From Tomocerus qinae (taxonomy: Eukaryota > Arthropoda > Collembola > Entomobryomorpha > Tomoceridae), in the NCBI GenBank assembly GCA_020055645.1, contig CM034546.1:84382001-84446000 (forward strand): 64,000 bases of DNA. Direction: 5' to 3'. The translations under genes and the position numbers were made by a program. The notes under the pieces were generated by a model, which ran no database searches, was not told where the DNA came from, and saw only the letters and a list, made by a program, of their open reading frames with translations. The first letter of the stretch is position 1. Each line of letters begins with the position of its first letter. Positions 23,319 to 35,400 of this stretch are shown one piece after another.

Positions 23319-23407
23319 TTATGATCGTTTCTTTGCAGTAGACGGCATTCTTGGGGGCATTATGGGCACTGTTGATTCCTTCCAGTCTTGCTTTATCATA
23401 TCGGCAC
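23319..23407 (-). CDS. GMC gene exon 11 (residues 599-627, stop)
   Basis: Acceptor CTCGATAG|GTGCCG. It encodes [11 protein letters not shown] and then a short Pro/Met-rich and basic tail ending AKKRS before TAA at 23321-23319. No clear AATAAA on the minus strand was seen in the next about 120 bp. Confidence 0.93.
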
Positions 23408-26400
23408 CTATCGAGAGCAATAACATCATAAATACAGCCAGAAAGTAAAAGGTAGATTAATTAAAATCTGTACAGATTTTTTAATGAATGGTTAAGCTTA
23501 CCTTTTTCAGCGATCATGATTGTTGGAGCATTTGTGTTACCTAATAAAATTATAGAAATGTCATTAAAAGGATTAAATTGACACAATTATTGCTACACTG
23601 AATTATATGAAGTATAAAACTATGAATTTTTATTACCGCTGACGACATTTGGCATGATTGAAGCGTCTATGACTCTGAGATTAGTCACACCGTATACTCG
23701 TAATCGAGAGTCTACAACTGCCTCTGGATCGGTTGAAGGACCCATCTTCGCAGTTCCGCTGTGATGATAAATGGTCACTGTGTAGTGTCTGAAATAGTTA
23801 ATAAAGTCACTATTTACTGTTTTGGTATACATGTCGTAGTATAAGTGTACCCTCTGTATAACGGCGCCATTGTATATAGTGTACTAGTATAACAGTTCCT
23901 CGGCTGTTATATAATAATCTTTTACTGTCTCAAATCGAGATTGCCTTTGGACACAGCAAAATAATTCGAAGAATAATGATAACAAAAATTTAAAGACAAA
24001 CAAATGGAAGATTTAAAAAAAATCATGATTGAGAATTGTATAAAGCGTGTTGTAAGATGGATGCTGACCCTTTAATAGCAACAATTGCCACTTCCTCTAA
24101 TAATTGAGATGACAAGTTAAACCTTTTACGAATATTCTCAAAGTAAGATATAGTACCACGGTCTCCAATGTATAATCCAATCACTTCAAACTCGTAATGT
24201 ATAAAGTATTTGTTTTGCAAATCTGATATGCAACTATTGTATGTATACGTTTTTCTTCTCAGTATCTACCAACATAGCCTGATCTGTAACAGCTTCAAAA
24301 CGAATTGTTGGATCGAAAATATAACCTTTTTGGAAATTATGATCAATGATTAGTATGTCCACACGTCTGTTGGAACCATCAAGAGCTATTGCATGAACTT
24401 CTTCATACACTTTTAATCCCTTTTCTTTGAATGAGTCGGCAATAATTGTTATAATTTGGTGATGTTTTGCGTTACGATGTAATAATCCATAAGGACAATA
24501 TCTAAGAATGTGGGGAAGAGTTTCATTATTCTCATTGCATCTTCTACAATGGGTCCCATCTTGAAAGCATCCAGGAATAGATCTGCTTGCAGTAACATTT
24601 GAAATCATTTTTTAAGTAATTAACCTTTTGGCTACCAAATAACTGGGAAATATTTAGTCCCCAAATCCCCTGTTACTGAGGTAATGAAAAGTGCAATCTA
24701 CCAACATAGGCTAGTGAATTGAATTTATTTACTCATTGGTTTCACTGTTAGGAAAACAAAACAAATGCATTTCAAAATTCTTTACCAATGCCACTTTGAT
24801 CCCGAATATTTTTGTTCAAAATTTTGAAAAACTATTGCCGTAAATTGTAATGTAATTTAAAAATTTAAAATAAAATTTATTTTCAGCAAGAAATGAAAGG
24901 CAAACCTTAGGGGTACTACCGGTTGCCTACAGGTCTTATAATTGCCGAATTTTGTATAATATTATGCCTGACGGGTTCGGGCATAGTAGAATCTAGGAAT
25001 ACATCTATGTCATGTATTTGGGAACTGTGACCTGTTTATATGACTACATGTATGTCATGTATTTGGGAACAGGGACTTGTTTATATGACTACATGTATGT
25101 CATGTATTTGGGAACAGGGACTTTATTTTGTGACTACATGTATGTCATGTATTTGGGAACTGTGACTTGTTTATATGACTACATGTATGTCATGTATTTG
25201 GGAACAGTGACTTGTTTATATAACTACATGACATACATGTATTTGGCAGCCAAAAGGTTAATAAATTCAGACTGGTCAGTCCAGTTTTAAAAATGAGTAG
25301 CTTATTTATTTTTTCACATTGAGTAAATTGGCTAACTCCTTTTCCATGAAAAGAAAGAGAACGCCATGATGAGTATTCTTTCATTCGCAGAATATCTCTT
25401 AATATTGCCGAGATTTGACGGACAGTTAGGTTACGAATATCAATATTTTTGATTTCATCCACGATCTCCATTCTTTGAATGCAGCTCTTTTGTTGAAATG
25501 AAAGTTGCTTTAATTCAGTGACATTTGTTATTGAACCGTTGAAGAGTCAAAGATACGTTGTAATTTTGTAAGGGTTCCTCCCACGTAGCTTGTATTACCC
25601 CCAATCCTTTAGGTTTTGTGCTCGAGTGCAAACAGTTATTTGGGAAGTCATGAGGGAGGGATAGCATTTTCTTTGTAGAACTTCTAATTATCTTATCAAT
25701 ATCTTCTAAAATGATTTTGAAAGTCTGCATAAGTTTGATGATTGAATTGTGTAAATAAACTTAGGCCAAATAAAAGTGTTAATTATACTCAACTTCTGGT
25801 TTGAGAATAATAAAGGAGTACACACAAAGGAGTTTAAATTGGAGGATAGGTTCTTGGTAAGTACTCTTGTAAAAGAAAATCTCATTGGCAAAGTTAACTC
25901 CCAGATATTTGATAGTTTGACCCGTTTACAGAGTTGAGATGGTGTGATTCGAGTCAATTGAGAATTCGGTATCAATCAAATCTCCCTTTAGAATGTGTAT
26001 TATCTTTGTTTTATTCACATTTAATTTAAGTCCTACTTCCTCGAATAAGTTATTAGCTTCAGTGAATAATACAATGGCCGATGATTTAGAAATAGCCAAT
26101 AAAGCAGTGCCATCCATGAATCCTAATGTAGATTAGGGGCTTAGGATTTCATTAATTTTAAAACCAAACATTGCAGATACTTCGAACTTCTGACAGATTT
26201 TGAAGAATATGATCAATACTTAGATTAAATAGGAGTGAAGATAAGGGGGAGCCTTAAAAAATTCCTCTTGTAAAAGAGATGGAATTGGATTTTTTTCATT
26301 CACTTCCAGCCTTGTCTGATTATCAATAATCAAATTATTGAGTGTTTGTCTCAAAAAAGTAGGCAAAAACAGGGTTTCGAGTGTCCTTTTTAGGTGGAGA

Positions 26401-29400
26401 TGCCCAACCATGTCATAGGCCTTAAGGATATCAAGAAACAGAATTGAAAGATATCTTCTCTTCGTTTTTGCTAATTTTAGACATCCATCTAATATCGCAG
26501 TGTTGACAAAAGTGCCTGGTACATGAGCGGACCCAGATTGAAAAGGGCAAGTAGTATAGTAACGATTAACCATATTTGTAACGATTCTTTCATACAATCT
26601 TCGTAGAGTAGAACAGATACTAATGGACCTCCAATTTTTTGGATCATCTTGGCAGCCACTTTTGTATACCAAAATCGTCTTTGCTATTTTCATCGAGTGA
26701 GGAATCACATTTCGATGATGCAATATGGAGAAAATTCTTGCGAAAACATTTGGACAAACTACTACTTTAAGTGTTCTGGTGTAAATAAAATATACTCCAG
26801 GTGAGGAATCCGAATTCATTCCTTTTAAAGCATTTTCTACCTCTTCTCTAGTTATAACTGATGAAAATTTAGAATCTAAATGCATTTGTTCTGCTATAGA
26901 AGGTATTGACTCATATACGCTTCGAAGCATTGGGTGAATTCCATCTTCCTTTAAATGCATTATAAAGTTTGACCATATCAATATTGCATCGGATATTTTT
27001 AGAGTTGTTCATTGCTAAATCAACACACTTCTTATGTGTGTTGTTAAGTGCAATTAATTGTTCTTTTATGTTTCTAGTTCTACTGACATAATAATTATTT
27101 GGTTTTTGCAATTGTCAGATTATCACTGCTTGACTGAGTAAATCGAGAAGATAAGATTGTAAGCATAAATCATAATCATATTATCATTATAAAGTAGCAT
27201 AATTTAACTCATGCTTTGCAGTTTGCAATGTATTTAAGAATGGAACAGTTGTACTGAAACCCTGGGGGTCGTTAACCTAGTATAACTGGCGAGGAACAGT
27301 TATACTGGTACAATGGCGCCGTTATAAAGAGGTTACACTTATGCTACGACATATACACTATGTCAATTACTAATGTATGTTAACAACGGATCAATTTATA
27401 GAAATAGGAAAGATTAAAAAGTACTACATCATTTTGGAATTTCCCAAGTAATTAGATTATTGAATTCTTTGCGGATTCATTGATAAATTTTGAAATATAG
27501 TCATGTGAGTGAAGAAAGTATAGCGACCTTATTGCACATTCCCAGTAAGCATCACTCCATGGCTCAAGATGTTTGCACCCGGGCATCAAGTTCGGGTTGA
27601 TCCTTGAGTTCATTCTCTGAAAAGCGTTTGTTTGACTCATAGCTATGGCTATCTTTGTTCCCTCCACTAAGATTTTGGCATCCCTGTCATCTGTGAAGAA
27701 ATCAATACATAAGTATTTGCATTTTATCCTTCATTAAAGTTGGGATAAGTTGGAGGCTAATACATTGAAATGTGTGTACAAAAATCTCAAGAACGGTTGA
27801 ATGGAAGTGAAAAGTGTTAATTTTAAGGTACAGATCTAGACCTCGGACCCAAGGCTCTTACGTCTTCAAAATGTGGCTTGGTGACCGAGAAATTGGCACC
27901 GACATTTTCGGCGGTTTTTTAATGGCGCGAAAATGTCGGTGTTGATTTTTCGGTCACCAAGCCACATTTTGAAAACGTAAGAGCCTTGAGTCCGAGGTCT
28001 AGATCCGTACTTTAAATATCAAACAAAACCTTTCATTTCAATTCAGCCGTACTCGAGCTTTTTGTACAGACATTTCAATATAAAAGAGTACAAAGTACAA
28101 CTTACCCCAACCTTAACATATCCTTGCATTTTCTTACTCTTGTACAACGATGACTTACCGATCATGTAATTGGGGTAGATGAGCACTTTCTCAAAAGGAT
28201 TTTTTGACCGAAGTTTCAAGTATCCTTTACTGTATGGTCGGAGAATCATGGGGATCACAGACCAAGTGTCGCGAAACTGAATGGGTCGAAACATTTCATC
28301 GTAGACTTTGTCAGAGATTCCGTGAGCTTTTTTTATTTGTCTACCACCGTCTGAGGAAGCTCTGAAAATTCAATCAATCAAAAAACCATTGAAAAATGCA
28401 AATGTTCCGCTACCGACAGACTGATTTGTACTTTGTACTTTTGATAAATACTCACTAAACGCACGTAAATGTGACAAATTCATATTGTAGGTAGGTATAT
28501 ATTGTATTACATTAAGAATCATCTTCCTTATGCCTCACCGTTAATATGAGATGAGATACACAAAAAATATAATGCTGAGCTAATCCGCGTCTCCGATTCC
28601 TACGAGGGAATTACTCCTAAAATGCTTTACTTCTAAAATATTCCTAAAAAAATTCTTTCTCTAATGCCAGATTTTAGCTTACAAATCAGTTTAATTTTAA
28701 ATATCTTTAACCTTTTCGCTACCACAGAAACTTTAACAAATGCACTACCAGTTCCCAACTAATACGAGTAAATAGGGATTTCAGTGTCCAGGTAACTCAT
28801 AAGCGTTCATGCTTGACATTCTAATAGTTACAGAAATGAGCTACTCATCTATGCCAAGTTTAGGACATTGAAAATTCTCCCCAGCCCGTGTTTTTTGATT
28901 ACCTAATATTACATGATTTTTAAAAATTTAACTTTACCTGATTAAAACTAGTTAATTTATCATGTTAAATTGCGTAAACTAATTAATACACTTGACTTTA
29001 CACCGCAAATAATTTTAAATTCGTCTAATTATTATTATGACCCTATTTTAATTGAAGAATATTTAATAATAAAAAAAACACAATGAAAGCTTGAACTGAT
29101 TTATAGAAACAATTTTTACTTTCCCCCTATATCGTACATAAGGAAACTTTTTTCGGAAAAGGCTAGCGCAGGAGCGCATGCCTTACCTCGCGCAAAATGC
29201 ACTGGCACAATATCATTATAATAATTACTAGAAATCCCCAGTAATGCAAAGACTCCCAGTAAACTGGTATTGAATTTAAAAATTAGTTATCTGATGTGCA
29301 TTAGAAATTTTTCCTACTATAAGATGACAATAACTGTATACTAAGTGTGGGATTATACATTTTGAGTTGTTGTACTATTTTGAAATCTTTCCATCATATG

Positions 29401-32400
29401 AAAATATTATAAACTTTAGAAATAGCAGAGTAGACTCGAGAATTTCGTTACCCGCAGGCACGTATCCGGGAATTTATTCAAGGGAACGCGACGCATTTTT
29501 TGACATTAATTTTTGTCACTGCATATGCACTGAAAACTTTTGAAATTACATCACATGCATGTAACGAGTCAGTTGGGCCAAAATTTAAATTACATTATTG
29601 TCTTGTAATCGGTCAGTGAATGAATTGTTATAGTTACATAACTGTCATGTAATCGGGCATGGTGGTTAGAGAGTTGCACGGGCTGGAGTTTCTCTTTCGG
29701 GTTTCGACCCGGCCCGGCCCGTACGGGTTTGGGCGGGTTCGGGCCACATTTAAAAAAAGTTTACGGGCACGGGCGGGCTCGGGCTGCTAAAAGATTGTTA
29801 CGCGCGGGCTCGGGCGGGCTACATTAAATTGACGATGACCGCGGGGGCCCGTAATAGCCCGCTAGGTAATTAAACTATATATATACCTATATATTCTTCA
29901 ATTTACAGGTATATATTTTTGCAAAACAACTCCATATTTTTGATATATGTACATATTTTACTATATATTCATATCTTATACATATAAATATATATATGCA
30001 TGTATGTATGTATGTACATTTTCGACCCGCGGGCACCCGCGAGCCCCCACGGGCAGATTTCTCAAACTCATAACGGGCACGGGCGGGCTCGGGTTAGACA
30101 TGCAAAATATTTACGGGCACGGGCGGTCACGGGCTCAGTTGCTACGGGCACGGGCGGTCACGGGCCGTAAAAAGTCAGCCCGTGCAACTCTCTAATGGTG
30201 GTTATTCTACAAATTACATTATTGTCATGTATAATCGGTCAGTGAGTGAATTGTTATGATTACATGACAATAATGTAATGGGCCAATGAAAATCATTGCT
30301 ATGATTACATTACAGTGATGTAATTGGTAGCGAAAAGGTTAATATTAAATTAACTTTAAGGCAATCTTAAGCTGATATATATTACTAATCAAGACTTCCT
30401 GTATTCTATTCTTATTATTTCATAATAAGAGAATCAAGAGTCGGAGTCAAAATTTTGAAAATCACCTTAGATACTAGCTAATTTTAATTTAAAATCCCTC
30501 CCCTTCCCCTTAGCATAAAACTGTACATTGTGTATACCAAAGGGTAATACCAAAGATATCAATTCGGTGTATTATCATACTTTGGTGTGCCAATTTATGC
30601 TAAGAGGTTATTGAGGGGAAAATGGAGTGAGGTGCTGGAGTGAGGTGCTAAATTCCGACTCCGACCCTAGACTAATATATTACATGATAAAGCTGCACTG
30701 CACATAGTATTATTAACTGGCATTAGGAGTGCTTTAGTAGGAGTCAGGAGTCGTTCCATGAAACAAAATACAATTGACAATTATTACAAACGTTTTTGCT
30801 TGTACTATACGGTGCGGTATCCGGATAACTTGTGTAAATTATTTCGTATATGAGGGTAGTGACATGACAACTTGTATATGCAAATGCAATATGACAATAC
30901 TCGATAGGTCAAAAATAAGAACACTTACGAGCCTGCGACAAAATGGAATTCAATGTCAGGGAAGTCATCGGAGGAGTTGGCGTATTTGGTATTGACCCAA
31001 GCGATTCCCTCAACTCCTCCAAGGATGGTGAGGGGGCCTCTCCCGTACATTGCGTACTGGACGACTGAGGCCAAGTTCTCATAGCGGGACTGCATCATCG
31101 ACACCGGTTGGTCAACCAGGAATACCAGACCACCGAAACCGATGTGGTCTTGCAAGTTCATCCCCACCGGGGCATCCTGAAAATAACCATCATTATTTAC
31201 ACAAATCTGTGATCAACACTTTTTATTCAAGTTTCGGCCGGCTGGCTGTTAGAACTTGGGTGCAGAGTGCAGACCTTGACTACTGGGATGCCTATTTCCC
31301 CGAGATGGGATGCTGGGCCAATGCCGGAGAGCATGAGTAGCTGCGGACTGTTTAGAGCCCCACTGGACAAAATGACTTCTCTGCGGGCTCTCACGTTCTG
31401 CACTCGACCTCCCCGTCGAAATCTCACTCCGTAGGCCTTTTTAGTCTCGTCAATCAGTACTTTCATCCCATGTGCATTCATAGCTACGTGAAGATTCGGA
31501 CGATTCCTCACTGGTCTCAAAAAGGCCTGAGGGTATTATCACACAATAATTATATCAAAATAGTAGAGTTAGTGATGATGATGATAACCGTTAAAATAGA
31601 GTGGATGTAATAGTTAAGTGGAGTGAGATGCAGTATATGTATTATGTATGCGTCTGGATTCTGGATCTAAATCAAATCATCTGGGATGTAATTGACTTGC
31701 CTTGGCTGCACTACATCGAGAGCCTCTTCGGATTGTCCCTTGAGCAATCATGAATCCAGCTTGTTGTTCTCCGTTCCCATCTCTATTCTCGTAGCCCATC
31801 TCCATTCCAGCCTCCACAAATGTCGTGGCCAAAGGGGTTCTCCAAGGAGCCTCTTGCACTGTCAAGTACCCACCAGCCGAATGATAATCTGTTGCTGCTA
31901 AATAAGGATTTCGGTTGTCCTCCGATTTCTACGTCCACATTATCATTTATTTATCATTATGATTCATTACAAGGACTCAATGACCTTTTACCCAATTGTC
32001 TTTCATAATCTCATTGCTCAAATCCTTAGAAGAAAACAACAGAATTGTTCTCCCTTAGGTATAGTAGTCAAAAGTGTGTTGGTTTCTCCCCCGCCTTTAT
32101 TATTCGTATTTTCATAGACCCCTTCACCATGATGTAGTGGTGGAGGGTAGCTATTGGATTGTGCCATTGCATTTTGATAATTCAAAATTATGTCAGATAT
32201 GATATGGCCATATTGAGCACGATTGACTCATATGTCACTCACAATAAACCATGTACAAATGGGCATAAGAAAGTGGTGTGAAATCGCATAGAAAGTTTGA
32301 ACTGATTATCTATCTCAAACAGTAACATGACGATTTTTCTAATGACCTGACACATGGGACTTGAATTTTACATTACATGACCTAACGAATAAACTTTTCG

Positions 32401-35400
32401 AGCGAGCTATCTCATGACGATCTACAATGTCGATAACTATTTAATTTAAGTTTGAGTTGATTATCTCAAACCGTTTTTGAGTTATCGTGCTGACAGACTG
32501 ACAGACAGACATTTCAGGCATTCCTATAAAGCGGTGTTGTACACCACTTAATAATTCATATGGTAGTCCCACCCAAGATTTTTTAGCATTAGTTAGACTT
32601 AGACTGTAGTTACGTATAAGGTTGTCTCAAGCGGATGTTTGGGAAATAGAATTTCAGTTTTTTCATTTGTGGATCTAAATTGGACGATTTAGATCCACAG
32701 CCACATCTAAGCTATGATCTAAAACTCCACATATCAAATAGCAACCATCCACCCTTTGTCATTAATAGAGCCCTATAGCTTAGGTCATAGATTGGAGCAC
32801 ATCGTCGATTTGGCCGTGGATCTAAATCGTCCAATTTAGATCCACAAATAAAAAAACTGAAATTCCATTTCCAAATCCTCCGCTTGGGATGCAACCTCAT
32901 AGGCACATCACTTTGACTACAGCCAATCTTGGGTCCCACTCAGGGCCGCAGCAAGGGGGGCCCGGCCCCCCCCCCCCCCGAAATCGAAGAAAAGAAAGGA
33001 ATTTTTGCCTTAAAACCCAAAAATTTTTCGCGCTTCGCGCGAATATAGTATATATTTTAAATTATTATTTGTCGGGCCCCCTCCGAAATTTTTTTCTGGC
33101 CGCGGCCCTGGTACCACTATAGAAGAAGAATGCGTGTTCGATGAAGATAGCAGATAATAGTTTGCTCATCTTTCCAATAAGATTATGTGCTATACATACG
33201 TGCTGAAAAACGTCTGGTCCTTCGATTGCATAAAATTGGCCAGTTGAGCACATATTGTGTTTGTTGCAGGTATATCATCACCACAAAATGATAACCTACT
33301 TACATTTGAAAGCATCGCACAATCAGACGTCATGAACTACCTAATCTCTTCTGTTTTGTTGTACCTCTTGCAAAGTGACAGGCGACCTGACCTGTGACCT
33401 GTTTTTCATTCCAATTGTCTTTCTCAATTGATTTATACACAAACCATTTCTAATCTTTCTTACACTATATTGTGATTGTGTGTGTGTATCCTATTGTATT
33501 TTCAGGATAAGGTTTTCCGTAAGTTATAACACATAACATAGAAAGGATACAGCCGAAAATTTGTACAGGAGGTATCTGTAACCAATACATTTCTATGGTA
33601 ATTGCCAGTTTAACATGTGAAGGGTCTGTCCGCCCGTACTGGCTCGTGTAAAAGTGATTTTGATATCATCACTTGTTTCCTGCTGTGTGAAAAACAAGGA
33701 AATTTCTTATCCTCTTTCTTGACACGTTTTCGACAATTTTGCAGATTTAATAATTATGCGATAAGTACTGTTAGCCGCTTTCAACTATTGACTTCCTATC
33801 CCCAAGTTGCATAGCGATACGCATTCTGATTGGTTGATAATTTTTGAAATCCTGCATTCTGATTGGTTATTTCTATGACACAAATTCTATAGGTTACCTA
33901 AATGGGGACACACAAAATTTATGAAATTGTTGCAAAACTCAACCAAGTCATAATAATATGAATCATCTGAATGATCTATTTACCTACTAGTTTCCCTTCC
34001 AATGTACACATTTCTGAGAATGGTAAATCGAGCTATTTGGTGAACTATGACTCTGGTACAAGTAAACAATCGGTACTACTTTATTCCATTTTATTATTAC
34101 CAAATGAAGGTAGGATTGTTACTTCACAAAGTATTTAATCTGTGAACATATGATTAACTATTTATTATAATAACTATATAACTATAGATAAATTGCACTG
34201 TATTCTAGAAAATATTTTTACACAACATTAATAAACTACTAATCGATCTCTATATAAATATATGTAAGCAATCAAATTACACTGTTCCAGAAGCTGATGC
34301 TTCATCAGTATTTGCAAGCTAACTGTACCCTATGACACTCAAGCGATTAACTTTTAATTTTCGGCGAATCCAAGTCAAAAGGACTCCTAGGCTAAACAAG
34401 ACAGCTGAAATGAATATCAAATATCCAAAATTGAATCCTTATTTTCTTCGGGTGGACACACTGCGGCGGACTGAAAATTTGCAAAAGCAATAAGCTTCCC
34501 CTCAGTAGGAAGCTCAGCACTACAATCGCCAGAATACGATTCAGAAACAGAATAAAAACAGCCTGCTGTAACCTCACTCATTGTCCTTTGTTCACTTGTA
34601 CCAGAGTCATAGTTAAATAATTACATAATATTGTGTATGTAAATAGCTCGATTCACCATTTTCAGAAATGTGTACATTGGAAGGGAAACTAGTAGGTAAA
34701 TAGATCATTCAGATGATTCATATTATTATGACTTGGTTGAGTTTTGCAACAATTTCATAAATTTTGTGTCCCCATTTAGGTAACCTATAGAATTTGTGTC
34801 ATAGAAATAACCAATCAGATTGCAGGATTTCAAAAATTATCAACCAATCAGAATGCGTATCGCTATGCAACTTGGCGATAGGAAGTCAATAGTTGAAAGC
34901 GGCTAACAGTATATTATGCATACTGCCATAAGGAATCGAAACTGAGTGGGATTAGGCCTATATGCAGTGCATATTATTTCTTGGTATTGGTAGGTCCATC
35001 AGCTTCCCACACCGTAGTATAAATATAATTGGAAAAAGATTAGGATCAATTAATATTGAGATTGACTTACTTTGAAATAGTCGAGGACGGTATCGTATGC
35101 CCATCCTGGGTTGCCTAATTCTTCCCAAGAGTCGTAGTCTCGCCGATTTCCCCGCACGTACAGCATGTAATTCAGAACAGATGAACCCCCAAGAACCTTT
35201 CCACGAGGCCAGTTACATCGTCCATCTGATAATGTTCAGTTCACATTACTACTTTTCATTCATCAAATGATTTAAACCAACTTGGTTGATATGTACTCAA
35301 GAAGTGTTTGTCTCTCAAAAGTAGGGAAGCAGTAAAATTTTTTTAGGTCTACCATTACGGAATAACGTTAGGATTGCATATTAGTAAACATTTCCGTAAT

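Larger units (their letters stand above)
23832..27352. mobile_element. Composite 3.5-kb element with inverted ends inside GMC intron 8
   Basis: Left end TGTCGTAGTATAAGTGTA (23832 on) is mirrored by the right end, which reads inward TGTCGTAGCATAAGTGTA (to 27352). The arms continue for about 80 bp, sharing TATAACGGCGCCATTGTA and CAGTTCCTCG-like words. The direct repeat TATACA flanks both sides (23826-23831, 27353-27358). The interior is an R2-like retroelement relic, which is unusual for an inverted-repeat element, so nesting is likely. Confidence 0.75.

Noticed and set aside
31050..32008. Plus-strand frames in 31.0-32.0 kb
   Set aside because: Antisense of GMC exons 4-6. The minus-strand reading gives the conserved protein.
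33767..34910. ATTATGC as the target duplication of the long inverted-repeat element
   Set aside because: The words do not lie directly against symmetric ends (GATAAGT intervenes on the left), so the duplication is not claimed.
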